Part shown: piece by piece, positions 6,012 to 15,250 of the stretch
How positions within the stretch are numbered: the first letter of the stretch is position 1
Layout of the letters: every line of letters starts with the position of its first letter
Source: Virgibacillus_R byunsanensis
GTDB taxonomy: Bacteria; Bacillota; Bacilli; Bacillales; Amphibacillaceae
Assembly (NCBI RefSeq): GCF_042675965.1
Contig: NZ_JBHTKJ010000030.1
Coordinates: forward strand, 1 to 42,555
Direction: 5' to 3'
DNA: 42,555 bases
Notes under the pieces: generated by a model
The model's database searches: none
Seen by the model: only the letters and a program-made list of their open reading frames with translations
What the model was told of the DNA's origin: nothing
Made by a program: the position numbers and the translations under genes

Positions 6012-7172
6012 ATGATCCACTGTCCCTATTGCGGTACAAATGTAAAAGAAGATGAATTATATTGTATTAAGTGTGGTAAAGAATTACCAAACGATATTAG
6101 CCAGCGGATAAACAAGGAAACAGGTTTTAATCGACTCTGGTTTTATCCTATAACTATGACAATATTATTAATACTTGCCTCAGGAATATACTTTATTTTT
6201 CTTCAGAACCAAACTACACAAGCAACAGAATTATATGAGCAAGGTGAAAAAAATATCTTGGATGAAAATTATACGGAAGCAAAACATTTATTTGAAAGTG
6301 CACTAGAACATAAAGATAGCTTCACTCAAGCAGAAATATCACTAAATTTTGTAGATGTTGCATTAAAAATTAAATCTAAACTAGACGGCGCTACATCGAA
6401 ATTAGAAGAAAGTAATTTTCAAGAGTCTTTAACCCTTATGAATGAAGCAGAAAGTGATTTGAAGAATTATAATGGTACAGCAGTTTCCAACTTAATTGAT
6501 ATTATTGTAGACAAACGTAACACCATTCAGTTAGAACAATTAAAAAATAAAATTGAGCAAGACCCTAATATTGATGAATTAAAAATACTTTTATGGGAAG
6601 CAGAAGCAATTAATAATGAAGAAGCAGAAGTAATAACAGCTAATATCCGAAGTCAGATTATTGAATATGTATTTTCAAAAGCGAGTGATCAATTAAATAG
6701 AAACCATTTTTCAGATGCGCAAATGTTAGTTGACGATGGATTAAAATATGCACCTAATTCTGAAAGACTACTAAGTTTAAAAACTACTATCGATAAAGAA
6801 AAAACTGCCTTTGAGACTGCTCAACAGGAAAGAATTGAACAAGCCTTTTCAACAGCGGCACAAGAACAAGAATTGAATGAAAATGATGCAATTGAAGTGA
6901 ATTCTGTCTCATTGGATAGTGACGATCAGGAAAACTTAGTTGTTACAGGAGAAGTTAATAGTGTAGCAACAGTCCCAATAAATTCTATTTCAGTAGAATA
7001 TGCTATAGTCACAAATGACGACTCGGAAATATTAACGAATGAAGTTTATGTGTATCCTGACAAGCTTTACCCTGACGAAAATGGGAAATTTGAATTTACA
7101 CATTTTGATTTGGAAGATAGCAATAATGATTTTGAGATAACTATTAATAAAATTAAATGGTACACAGAATAA
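6012..7172 (+). CDS. Zinc-ribbon, single-pass membrane protein with helical repeats
   Basis: A 386-residue protein of unknown function. An N-terminal zinc ribbon (Cys4, Cys7, Cys18, Cys21: CPYCGTN then CIKCGKE) lies in the cytoplasm. One membrane helix follows at about residues 42-63, then an outside region of acidic, Ala/Glu-rich helical repeats (ELYEQGEKNILDENYTEAKH resembles a tetratricopeptide-type repeat) to about residue 290. It ends in a beta-rich domain of about 90 residues. I chose ATG 6012; an in-frame TTG at 5991 has no ribosome site, and the AGG before 6012 is weak. Only 29 bases separate it from the serine protease gene, so the two are probably co-transcribed and may act together at the membrane. 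Confidence 0.8.
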   Translation: MIHCPYCGTNVKEDELYCIKCGKELPNDISQRINKETGFNRLWFYPITMTILLILASGIYFIFLQNQTTQATELYEQGEKNILDENYTEAKHLFESALEHKDSFTQAEISLNFVDVALKIKSKLDGATSKLEESNFQESLTLMNEAESDLKNYNGTAVSNLIDIIVDKRNTIQLEQLKNKIEQDPNIDELKILLWEAEAINNEEAEVITANIRSQIIEYVFSKASDQLNRNHFSDAQMLVDDGLKYAPNSERLLSLKTTIDKEKTAFETAQQERIEQAFSTAAQEQELNENDAIEVNSVSLDSDDQENLVVTGEVNSVATVPINSISVEYAIVTNDDSEILTNEVYVYPDKLYPDENGKFEFTHFDLEDSNNDFEITINKIKWYTE

Positions 7173-7201
7173 TAGCATATTTACTATTGGAGTGAACAAA
7201 T

Positions 7202-8332
7202 ATGAAAGAAAAACGATATAGACCAATCACTGTGTCTGTTCTGCTGCTTATGATTGGAGTGCTAGGACTATTTGCTATTTATCATTCTTGGAATACCAAA
7301 GAAGTATCTGTTACTAGTACAGTAGTCAACAAAGTTAAAAGCGCTGAAAAAGGCCTTGACTTAAAGTCAATCATCCATGAAGCGGAAAAGAATGTAATGC
7401 TTATTGAGGGGCAAAATGATCAAAACACAATAACCGGGTCGGGGTTTTTATATAATAAAAAAGGTGATATTATCACCAATGCCCATGTTGTAGAAAATGC
7501 GGATGTAATATACGTTAGAACTGCAAACGCACGTATATATCCAGCTGCGATTGTTGGAATGGGAGAAGACACGGATATTGCTGTTATACGCGTACCCCAA
7601 CTAGCAGGTCAAACCAATCTATCCATCGAAAAAGAACAAAAAGCAGAAGTTGGCGATGAAGTCATAGCTCTTGGAAGCCCCCATGGTTTTCAAAACACAG
7701 TTACATTAGGGATTATATCTGGTAGAGAACGTAACTTTTCCGTAGATGGCTTTGACTATAAAAATGTCTATCAAATATCTGCTCAAATTACGCAAGGTAA
7801 TAGCGGTGGACCTTTAATAGAGCGGGAAACTGGTAAAGCTGTTGGAATAAATTCTGTTGGCACAATGGACGGTACAATTGGTTTTAGTATACCGCTTGAT
7901 GAAGTAATTGGCCAACTAGAACAATGGTCAAATGAGGCCCAAAATGACCAATTAGACTTTTCAAATACAGGGGATATCATCAGCACGATTGATCCTGAGC
8001 AACTTCAACTGGATGCCGAATATTTAGTTGATTACTTTTTTGAAAGTATTACAATTAGAGATTATGTAGGAGCATATACGTTATTAGGCAGCGACATTCA
8101 ATCTGAAATTTCATATTCTGATTTTCGTGAAAGATACATTCATATCGTCGATCTGGAGTACGCTGAAGTTGCTAGTAATTTATCAGTTGAAAGCCTAATT
8201 AAAATAACTGCTGAGGTAAATGTAGAGAGTAAATTACCGGATACCGAAGAGAATAGTATGGATACGTATCAATATGAATTTACGATTGGTTATGAAAATG
8301 ATCAACTTAAAGTGCTTAGCCTTACCTACTAA
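7202..8332 (+). CDS. Membrane-anchored S1C (HtrA-like) serine protease without PDZ
   Basis: A 376-residue trypsin-like protease. An uncleaved N-terminal anchor (about residues 9-27) puts the enzyme outside the cell. The catalytic triad is complete: His95 in NAHVV, Asp125 in DTDIAVI and Ser201 in QGNSGGPL. Unlike HtrA/DegP no PDZ domain follows. Instead, residues 260-376 form a separate acidic domain (DAEYLVDYFFESITIRDYVG) that looks like an NTF2-type fold, though that is a guess. The ribosome site is GGAGTG before ATG 7202. It lies downstream of the zinc-ribbon gene and ends at a strong terminator, so the pair forms a two-gene unit, probably in envelope protein quality control or signalling. 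Confidence 0.9.
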   Translation: MKEKRYRPITVSVLLLMIGVLGLFAIYHSWNTKEVSVTSTVVNKVKSAEKGLDLKSIIHEAEKNVMLIEGQNDQNTITGSGFLYNKKGDIITNAHVVENADVIYVRTANARIYPAAIVGMGEDTDIAVIRVPQLAGQTNLSIEKEQKAEVGDEVIALGSPHGFQNTVTLGIISGRERNFSVDGFDYKNVYQISAQITQGNSGGPLIERETGKAVGINSVGTMDGTIGFSIPLDEVIGQLEQWSNEAQNDQLDFSNTGDIISTIDPEQLQLDAEYLVDYFFESITIRDYVGAYTLLGSDIQSEISYSDFRERYIHIVDLEYAEVASNLSVESLIKITAEVNVESKLPDTEENSMDTYQYEFTIGYENDQLKVLSLTY

Positions 8333-8374
8333 ATATTCCATAAACAACCGATTCATTAGTTATTCCAACTATAT

Positions 8375-8411
8375 AAAATTAGCTTGTGCGAATAACGCAC
8401 AAGCTAATTTT
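8375..8411. terminator. Bidirectional terminator
   Basis: A 16-bp perfect stem (AAAATTAGCTTGTGCG with CGCACAAGCTAATTTT) has an AATAA loop. It separates the plus-strand protease gene from the minus-strand GGDEF-EAL gene and can serve both directions. Confidence 0.9.
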
Positions 8412-8416
8412 ATTAA

Positions 8417-10375
8417 TTATACAGTTTGAAACAACTCGGTCAATTGTTCAGGGGGCAACGGTTTACTATAGTAAAAACCTTGCATTTCATCACATTTTTC
8501 ATTTTCTAAAAAGGTTAACTGTTCAATGGTTTCTACACCTTCTGCAATTACTTTCATATTTAATGAGTGGGACATATGAATAATCGACTTCACAATCGCT
8601 TGATTTTGCTTCTGGTTTTCATCCATAAACATTTTATCTATTTTCAACTTTGTAATTGGAAATATGCTTAAATACTTTAATGATGAATATCCAGTGCCAA
8701 AATCATCAATTGATACTAGTACTCCAAATTTCCTTAATCGATTCATAGTTTTTAAAATTGATTCCTCATTAGTCATTGCCATACTTTCTGTGATTTCAAG
8801 CTCTAAATAACAAGGTTCAAGCCCTGTGGATTCTAAAATTTGTTCCACTTTTTCAACAAGGTTCTTTTGATGAAACTGCTTGGCAGATAAGTTAACGCTA
8901 ACAATGATAGGTTGATAGCCTTTATCCTGCCATGCTTTGTTTTGTCTGCATGCTTCTTTTAATACCCAGTCCCCAATATCGATGATTAAACCAGTTTTTT
9001 CTGCAAGTGGAATAAAATCATCTGGTGGAATGTATCCTTTTACTGGGTGACTCCATCTTAATAATGCTTCAAAACCAACGATTTCCTTTGAATGCAAACT
9101 CTTTTGTGGCTGATAATGAACCTCAAACTGCCCTTCTTTTAAAGCTTTTCTTAATTCTCTTTCCATAGTTAACATCGTTTTAAAATTTTCAGAAATAGAT
9201 GATTCAAAAAGATTATAATTATTTCTATGTTTTTCCTTAATAACATACATAGCAGAATCAGCATGCTTGATTAAATCATTTGGTGTTCCCCCATTTTTGG
9301 GATAAATACTAATACCAATGCTTATGGAAGTGAACACCTCATAATCATCAATTTTAATGGGTTTTTCAAATTCAGAAATTAAATTTTCTGCCAGGTTCAC
9401 CGCGTCGTCTTCATCGTTTGTATGTCGTTGCAGAATTAGAAATTCATCGCCACTCATCCTGGCTATAAATGTGTCGATTTGGAGAAATGATTTTAGTCGT
9501 TCCCCGCACGCCTTTAACAATTCATCACCGAATGCATACCCCAATGTGTCATTGATCTCTTTGAAATAATCTACGTCTATAAAATAGACAGCTAACCATT
9601 CATTACTTGTTTTAGCTTCTTCAATTGCTTCCTGCAAAACTTTGTTAAAGAAATTTCGATTTGGTAAATCGGTTAACTCATCATAATAAGCCATAAATTC
9701 TATCCGTCTTTCATTCTCTACCCGTTCTGTAACATCTCTAATAAGTGCTACTTGAACAATATTTCCTTGATTATTTGATGGATGTTCCATGACTTCAATA
9801 AAAATTTTACTTCCATCTTTTCTTCTTCCTACTAGTTGACAAGAATTTTCAGGATGTTGATGGATTTCTTTATCCACAGTACTATTATTTGGATCTTCAA
9901 TGAGTTGGGAGATCGTTATGTCCTTTATTTCTTGTTGGGAATAATCAAACATATTCGCAAAAGTCATGTCACAATCAATAATTTTTTCGTCATCGTACAT
10001 AACCACACCTTCAGCACTTGAATGAATTAATTGATTTATGTATTTTTTCACTTCATCTGTTCTATCCTGTAATGATAATTCACTCATGATTAAACAGTAT
10101 ACATTTCCATCAATAAGAATGGATTTAACTTCAATTAGCTTGTTATGGTTGTTTTTTTGCTCCATTATAAAGTGAGTATCGTTATGATCTTTTAATAGAT
10201 TTAAATCTAGAATATCTACAATGGATAACGGATGAGAGTCATTTATTTTTAATAAAGTAAATGCAGCCTCATTTCCATCTAGGATACCCCCATTTTCATT
10301 CACAAATAGAATTGCCTCTTTCAAGATTGTTAATACTTTACGGTGTATTGGTAAGTTAAATTGTTCGTTTGACAT
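8417..10375 (-). CDS. PAS-GGDEF-EAL cyclic di-GMP signalling protein
   Basis: A 652-residue soluble protein. Residues ~5-105 form a divergent PAS-like sensor. Residues ~110-225 are a second PAS (VVMYDDEKIIDCDMTFANMF) with its PAC tail. GGDEF follows at ~235-390 and EAL at ~405-650. The diguanylate cyclase signature is SGDEF (RMSGDEFLIL), not GGDEF, so activity is possible but not certain. The EAL domain keeps EALLRW, the DDFGTGYSSL loop and AEGVET, so phosphodiesterase activity is expected. The start is ATG 10375, eight bases after TTGGGGG. The gene follows ktrB by 29 bases on the same strand, suggesting co-transcription with the potassium channel. The plus-strand PilZ protein is a possible c-di-GMP receptor. 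Confidence 0.93.
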   Translation of the reverse strand: MSNEQFNLPIHRKVLTILKEAILFVNENGGILDGNEAAFTLLKINDSHPLSIVDILDLNLLKDHNDTHFIMEQKNNHNKLIEVKSILIDGNVYCLIMSELSLQDRTDEVKKYINQLIHSSAEGVVMYDDEKIIDCDMTFANMFDYSQQEIKDITISQLIEDPNNSTVDKEIHQHPENSCQLVGRRKDGSKIFIEVMEHPSNNQGNIVQVALIRDVTERVENERRIEFMAYYDELTDLPNRNFFNKVLQEAIEEAKTSNEWLAVYFIDVDYFKEINDTLGYAFGDELLKACGERLKSFLQIDTFIARMSGDEFLILQRHTNDEDDAVNLAENLISEFEKPIKIDDYEVFTSISIGISIYPKNGGTPNDLIKHADSAMYVIKEKHRNNYNLFESSISENFKTMLTMERELRKALKEGQFEVHYQPQKSLHSKEIVGFEALLRWSHPVKGYIPPDDFIPLAEKTGLIIDIGDWVLKEACRQNKAWQDKGYQPIIVSVNLSAKQFHQKNLVEKVEQILESTGLEPCYLELEITESMAMTNEESILKTMNRLRKFGVLVSIDDFGTGYSSLKYLSIFPITKLKIDKMFMDENQKQNQAIVKSIIHMSHSLNMKVIAEGVETIEQLTFLENEKCDEMQGFYYSKPLPPEQLTELFQTV

Positions 10376-10404
10376 CGACTTTTCCCCCAATTACATGGAC
10401 ACAA

Positions 10405-11766
10405 TTATCCTATAATCATCTTCTCTTTTGGAAAATGGTATTTCCCACTTTTCTTGTTATCTTTGAACATGAATAGAAACGTTATTATTCCGACTCTACC
10501 AATAAACATTAAGAACATTAATACAATTTTACTAAATGTAGTCAGTTCACTAGTAATACCAAGAGACAAGCCAACTGTTCCAAAAGCCGAAGTTACTTCA
10601 AAGATTATTTGTGATATCGTAAAAGGCTCTACCACAGAAATAATTAAGACAGAACTAAATACAAAAATGAATGCCATCAAGGTAATTGTTACAGCCTTGA
10701 GTAAATCATCTTCATATACCTCACGATTAAATATTCGAATACTTTTCCCGCCTCTTGCGTATGTAACAATGAAGATTACAACAAGCGCAAATGTAGTAGT
10801 TCGTATACCACCACCCGCACTACTTGGTGAAGCACCAATAAACATTAGAAATGACATAAAGAGATGATTTTCCTCTGTCAATTGGCTTACATCCATGGTG
10901 GATAACCCACCACTTCTTGTTGTTACAGACTGAAATAAAGAGTAGAAAAGCACCTCATGCCAGGACTTATCAGCAAAAAAGTTCCCAGAGTCTAAAAGCA
11001 TGATAAGTAATGTACCAACAACAATTAAAATAAAGAAAGTAAGTGTAGTTACTTTTGTAAACAAAGTGAAACGTAGTAAATTGCGATCAACATTTTTGGT
11101 AAACATATACTCTTTTACTTCTATCAAGACTGGATACCCTATAGCTCCAAAAATAATTAATAACATATTAATAAATTGTACGAAGTAATCATCTTTAAAA
11201 GGAATCAACGATTGACCAGTAATGTCGAATCCTCCATTGGTTGTAGCGCTTATAGCACCAAAGAAACCGTTTAAGTAAGCTTCACTTGCTGTAGGAAAGT
11301 ATTGTAAATAATACGTTCCAAGTATAATGAAACCTATAAATTCAATAGTTAATACAACAATGAAAATTTGCTTAATTAAATGGACCATGCCTGCAAAGTT
11401 GGTCATATTCTGATCTGTCATAATTAGTCGTCGTTCTTTTAACCCTATTTTTTTACCTAATAGAATCCAAATAAATGTTCCTATTGCCATTACCCCTACT
11501 GCACCAAGTTGTAATATAGCAGCAAGCATAAAGATACCAGTTGTACTTAGTGTATCAGCTATTGTAATTGTACTTAACCCTGTAACACTTAATGCACTAA
11601 CAGCTGTGAAAATGATATCAATGAAAGCAATATCCGCTGTTTTTTGATGTGCAATTGGCATTGACAATATAAATGTAGAACCAAGAACCGCTATAAAATA
11701 GAAAAAAAACAGCAGTTGAACGGGTGATAAATCACTAATTTTCTTACCTATTATTTTAAAGAACAT
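10405..11766 (-). CDS. ktrB: TrkH-family potassium channel subunit (KtrB type)
   Basis: A 453-residue membrane protein with eight main membrane segments and four pore loops. The selectivity filters are visible as SVTGLST, TTNGGFD, TTRSGGLSTMD and FGTVGLSLG. This is the translocating subunit of Ktr, a sodium-stimulated potassium uptake system needed in high salt. It requires a cytoplasmic KtrA/KtrC RCK partner, and none is encoded in the window; in Bacillus ktrC and ktrD are also unlinked. ATG 11766 follows GGAG by seven bases. Many ktr genes carry a c-di-AMP riboswitch, but the leader here seems too short for one. The c-di-GMP enzyme gene lies directly downstream. Confidence 0.93.
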   Translation of the reverse strand: MFFKIIGKKISDLSPVQLLFFFYFIAVLGSTFILSMPIAHQKTADIAFIDIIFTAVSALSVTGLSTITIADTLSTTGIFMLAAILQLGAVGVMAIGTFIWILLGKKIGLKERRLIMTDQNMTNFAGMVHLIKQIFIVVLTIEFIGFIILGTYYLQYFPTASEAYLNGFFGAISATTNGGFDITGQSLIPFKDDYFVQFINMLLIIFGAIGYPVLIEVKEYMFTKNVDRNLLRFTLFTKVTTLTFFILIVVGTLLIMLLDSGNFFADKSWHEVLFYSLFQSVTTRSGGLSTMDVSQLTEENHLFMSFLMFIGASPSSAGGGIRTTTFALVVIFIVTYARGGKSIRIFNREVYEDDLLKAVTITLMAFIFVFSSVLIISVVEPFTISQIIFEVTSAFGTVGLSLGITSELTTFSKIVLMFLMFIGRVGIITFLFMFKDNKKSGKYHFPKEKMIIG

Positions 11767-11948
11767 ATTGTTACTCCTTATATCGGTTCATTTACAGAAA
11801 ACTTAATAATATTATAGCAGTCTAATTTAATTATTGCTTGTATTTTCGACACTTTCCCTTAATTTCTCTACAATTTCTATGGATAAACACGTTGTAACCA
11901 GTAATTCTACCATCAAATATCTATAATAAACAATCTTTTATTAAACTT

Positions 11949-11981
11949 GAAAAGGTTAGTCACTTATGACTAACCTTTTTC
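11949..11981. terminator. Terminator after the ywpF-like gene
   Basis: AAAAGGTTAGTC pairs with GACTAACCTTTTT around a six-base loop. It ends the moeA-moaA-ywpF-like minus-strand transcript. The remaining 11770-11948 shows a TATAAT for ktrB on the minus strand near 11812 but nothing else clear. Confidence 0.85.
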
Positions 11982-11989
11982 ATAATCAA

Positions 11990-12400
11990 TTATATTAATT
12001 CTTTAAACTTTTCTAAGAGTGATTCTCCTTGGTAGCCCTGATCAATTAAATGCCTTAACATATCTTTAATAATTCCTTTTTGTTGATCCACAATTGTTCC
12101 CATAAATAACACATTCATATGGGCGCCGATTTCATTTATGCCGATAATAGAGGTCAGAAATGTCGCGGGGGGATTGCTTTCTTTTGATATAGTAACCTGA
12201 ACCATTACTTCCTCTTTTTGAGATCGTAACCGTTGGAAATATTCAAGGTTGTCATGACTCATGAACGCTTCAATTACCCATCGATTATAATCATCTTCGC
12301 GATTAATAATAAGTCCATCTATCAATGTAATCTCATGCTGAATGATATTATCATCTTTATCATCAATGATTTCTAATGATTTAAGTTTAAATGTTTTCAT
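11990..12400 (-). CDS. YwpF-like protein
   Basis: A 136-residue soluble protein that matches the Bacillus YwpF family from its first residues (MKTFKLKSLEIIDD), through the LIDGLIINREDDYNRWVIEAF segment, to the C-terminal YQGESLLEKFKELI. The biochemical role of this family is not established. It sits 33 bases downstream of moaA on the same strand and ends at a terminator, so it is probably the last gene of that transcript, although I know of no functional tie to molybdenum cofactor. The ribosome site is a purine-rich AAAGGGGGA before ATG 12400. Confidence 0.75.
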   Translation of the reverse strand: MKTFKLKSLEIIDDKDDNIIQHEITLIDGLIINREDDYNRWVIEAFMSHDNLEYFQRLRSQKEEVMVQVTISKESNPPATFLTSIIGINEIGAHMNVLFMGTIVDQQKGIIKDMLRHLIDQGYQGESLLEKFKELI

Positions 12401-12433
12401 TCGTTCACATCCCCCTTTTCCCTCTCCATATGA

Positions 12434-13459
12434 TCAGCCACCTATATAAGACATCTCAATTTTCTTTCGATTATTATGTTTATTTTCAGTACGCTCATCC
12501 GAATAACGATCTTTTCTTCTTCCCCATAATCCAGTAAGTTCATCGGTTAATTGTTCATTAGTCAAACCTTCGCGAATTTTTTTACGTATATCAAAACCAC
12601 TTGATGCAAAAAGACAGGTGTATAATTTACCATCAGCCGCCAGTCGAATTCTAGTACAAGTTCCACAAAATGAGTCTGTTACAGAGGAAATTACACCTAT
12701 CTCTCCCCCACCATCTTGATAGCGATATCTAGAAGCTACTTCACCATAATAGTTTTCTTCAGCTGGTTCAAGGGGCATCTCGCTATTGATGACATCTACA
12801 ATTTCTTTTTTAGAAACTACATGGTTAAGATCCCAACCATTATGGTTACCTACATCCATAAACTCTATGAAACGCAGTATTACGTCACTATCCTTAAAAT
12901 AGCGAGCCATCGGGACAATCTGGTTTTCATTCATCCCTTTTTTTACAACCGTATTAATCTTTACCTGTAAACCTGCCTGTTGGGCTGCTTCGATACCTTT
13001 TAAGACTGGTAGTGTCACAACCCCCTTACCATTAATTTCTTTAAACACATCATCGTCAATCGCATCTAAACTTATATTAACACGCTTTAATCCTGCTTCT
13101 TTTAATTTTTTAGCCTGTTTAGGAAGGAATATGCCGTTCGTTGTCAAAGCAATATCTTTTATTCCCGGGATTGCTATTAATTGAACTATTAATTGATCTA
13201 GATTTTTACGCATTAATGGCTCTCCACCGGTAATACGTATTTTTTCAACACCTAATTGACTAAACGTTTTTGCAAGTCGTACAATTTCATCAAAGCTCAG
13301 CAATTCACTTTCAGATAAAAATGGGTAATCATCACCAAATATTTCTTTTGGCATGCAGTACGTGCAACGAAGATTACACTTATCTATAACAGAAATTCGT
13401 AAGTCTTTTAGTACTCTTCCAAAGTGATCTTTAATAGGTGTTTGCTCTCGTTCATCCAT
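12434..13459 (-). CDS. moaA: GTP 3',8-cyclase MoaA (radical SAM)
   Basis: This enzyme starts molybdenum cofactor synthesis by converting GTP to 3',8-cyclo-GTP. The 341-residue protein has the radical-SAM cluster cysteines Cys28, Cys32 and Cys35 in DKCNLRCTYCMP, the SAM-binding ITGGEPLMR, and the second cluster motif FCGTCTRIRL with a third Cys in YTCLF. The conserved C-terminal Gly-Gly (YIGG) is present. I start at ATG 13459, eight bases after AAGGGAG; a GTG three codons upstream overlaps that site. moeA lies 20 bases upstream on the same strand. MoaC, MoaD and MoaE are not in the window, so the pathway is split over the genome. Confidence 0.96.
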   Translation of the reverse strand: MDEREQTPIKDHFGRVLKDLRISVIDKCNLRCTYCMPKEIFGDDYPFLSESELLSFDEIVRLAKTFSQLGVEKIRITGGEPLMRKNLDQLIVQLIAIPGIKDIALTTNGIFLPKQAKKLKEAGLKRVNISLDAIDDDVFKEINGKGVVTLPVLKGIEAAQQAGLQVKINTVVKKGMNENQIVPMARYFKDSDVILRFIEFMDVGNHNGWDLNHVVSKKEIVDVINSEMPLEPAEENYYGEVASRYRYQDGGGEIGVISSVTDSFCGTCTRIRLAADGKLYTCLFASSGFDIRKKIREGLTNEQLTDELTGLWGRRKDRYSDERTENKHNNRKKIEMSYIGG

Positions 13460-13479
13460 CGAACACACTCCCTTTTTAT

Positions 13480-14748
13480 CTAAGAATTAAATTCACGCTG
13501 TGTATCGGCTTCATTAAGTAATAAGAGTTCCACATCTGTACCAGGTTCAAATCCCCTAGTTCCTCCAGGTAGCACCATTAAACCTGTTGTATGGGCCAAT
13601 GAAGAAACGACGTTCGATTTATCCATTCCGGCCAGATGCGCAAGTACCTCTTTATTTTCATATGACACATAACTTCGAACAAACCTTGTGAAAGGGTTCG
13701 GCTTTGGAAATGGATCCACAAGTGTTGCTTTAATCCGTTTTAAATAGGGGTTATCACTAAATAACATATGGTGAAGGATTGGCCTAACAAATAATTCAAA
13801 CCCAACATAACATGCTGAGGGATTCCCTGAAAGTCCGAATAACAATTGATTGCCTCGCACTGCCACAGTTGTCACACTACCAGGGCGCATAGCGACTTTG
13901 TTGAATAAAACATCTGCACCGAGTTTTTCATAAATGGCTGGCATCAAATCAAAATCACCGACTGATACCCCCCCAGTTGTAATTAAAATATCTACTTCAT
14001 CAAGTGCCTTTTTAATCGTTTGGTAACTTGAATCAAATTCATCTGCTAGCTTTCCTAAGTAGTTATACTCGCCACCTGCTCGAATAATTTGCGATGCAAT
14101 CATATATGCATTTGAGTTTCTGATTTTGCCTGGTTGTAATTCTTCCTCAACATCCAAGAGCTCTGTTCCTGTTGCAATAACACCGACTACTGGTTTTTTA
14201 GCAACTGTTACTTTATGGTAGCCAAATGTTGCTAACAATGCTTTGACACCAGGATTTATTAAGGCCCCTACTTTTACTAAGGTTTCACCGTTGGTAACTT
14301 CAGACCCTTCTTTAATTATGTTTTGATCCGGTCTCATCTTACGTTTAATGGACATAAAGTCTATTCCATTCTCTTTAAATGTACGACAGATTTCAAACAT
14401 AGCAACACAATCAGCCCCCTCAGGGATTTGTGCTCCTGTCATAATTCTAATCGCCTGATTCTTATGTATGACTTTCGTGGGTACCTGACCTGCACCGATG
14501 TGCTCAATTACTTCAAAAGATACTGGGTTATCTAAAGAAGCATCAATTGTATCTTCAGATCGAAATGCAAATCCATCATATGGTGATTTATCAAATGAAG
14601 GTACTGGATGCTTTGCAACTACTGACTCAGCCAATCTTCTATTATCACTATGGTGTAATAAAACCACTTCCTCGCTACCTTCTATTCGATGGTTCATGAC
14701 TTGATGAACAGCTTCTTCCACTGGAATTGGTTTACGCACTTCTACCAT
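13480..14748 (-). CDS. moeA: Molybdopterin molybdenumtransferase MoeA
   Basis: The 422-residue enzyme inserts molybdate into adenylated molybdopterin to give active cofactor. Landmarks are the N-terminal DKSPYDGFAFRSED, IMTGAQIPEGADCVAMFE, the MoCF-binding domain (about residues 185-325) with IATGTELLD, ITTGGVSVGDFD and FGLSGNPSACYVGFE, and the C-terminal beta domain. ATG 14748 follows AAAGGAGG by nine bases. It heads a three-gene set with moaA and a ywpF-like gene. Cofactor users such as nitrate reductase are not in this window. Confidence 0.96.
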   Translation of the reverse strand: MVEVRKPIPVEEAVHQVMNHRIEGSEEVVLLHHSDNRRLAESVVAKHPVPSFDKSPYDGFAFRSEDTIDASLDNPVSFEVIEHIGAGQVPTKVIHKNQAIRIMTGAQIPEGADCVAMFEICRTFKENGIDFMSIKRKMRPDQNIIKEGSEVTNGETLVKVGALINPGVKALLATFGYHKVTVAKKPVVGVIATGTELLDVEEELQPGKIRNSNAYMIASQIIRAGGEYNYLGKLADEFDSSYQTIKKALDEVDILITTGGVSVGDFDLMPAIYEKLGADVLFNKVAMRPGSVTTVAVRGNQLLFGLSGNPSACYVGFELFVRPILHHMLFSDNPYLKRIKATLVDPFPKPNPFTRFVRSYVSYENKEVLAHLAGMDKSNVVSSLAHTTGLMVLPGGTRGFEPGTDVELLLLNEADTQREFNS

Positions 14749-14923
14749 ATAATCAAGCCTCCTTTGTTACCGTTCCTTTACTGTATATCTAGTTTAACAA
14801 AAATAGTACATAATTGGTAATTTTACAACAGTATAAATGTTTTACTCCTCAGGGAGTGAGGGTATTGTTTATCAAGTACCAGATCAAGTTACTTTACTAT
14901 TATTTTTGACAAGGAGTGTTAGA

Positions 14924-15076
14924 ATGGTTGAAAATAGAAATGTTGAAGTTGAGCGCAAGGAAACAAAATCAGATCCATCTAAAGTGGGGGTAGCAGTCAT
15001 CAAATATGTAACATATTTGATTATATTCTTTGGGTTTCTATGGTTTCTTATAAGCTACGTGTTTCCAATGTTTTAA
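14924..15076 (+). CDS. Small membrane protein (50 residues)
   Basis: A short protein with a charged N-terminal half (MVENRNVEVERKETKSDPSK) and one C-terminal membrane helix (about residues 24-48, rich in Ile, Phe and Leu). This is a tail-anchored design with the charged end in the cytoplasm. An AAGGAGTG ribosome site lies six to seven bases before ATG 14924. Upstream in-frame codons from 14837 lack a ribosome site. I do not recognise a named family. It ends only about 14 bases before the right end of the IS element, which may separate it from former downstream sequence. Confidence 0.65.
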   Translation: MVENRNVEVERKETKSDPSKVGVAVIKYVTYLIIFFGFLWFLISYVFPMF

Positions 15077-15088
15077 ACTGGTTGTGAC

Positions 15089-15250
15089 TCTTGAACTACC
15101 CACCACTTATCGACCTTTCGGTCTGATTGAAGTGGGGGATTCCTAAGAACACCAACCTATCGGTCAGTTATGGATTAGGCTATCCCCGCAGTTCCTGCGG
15201 TTAATCGTAATGCTTCATTACGAAGATTGATACTTGCGTTAATATCTCTT
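15089..15250 (-). ncRNA. Possible omega RNA region of TnpB (3' end of tnpB plus right end)
   Basis: In IS200/IS605 elements the guide RNA for TnpB comes from the 3' part of tnpB and the right end, with the guide read from flanking DNA. This span holds the hairpins expected of such a scaffold (CCGCAGGAACTGCGG at the tnpB stop and the large right-end hairpin). The guide would begin beyond about 15089 on the minus strand. This is inference from the family, not a covariance-model match. Confidence 0.3.

Noticed and set aside
11767..11948. c-di-AMP (ydaO-type) riboswitch upstream of ktrB
   Set aside because: The leader is short and none of the conserved ydaO blocks could be found.
12434..14748. 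Complete molybdenum cofactor operon
   Set aside because: Only moeA and moaA are present; moaB/C/D/E and mobA/B are absent from the window, and the third gene is ywpF-like.
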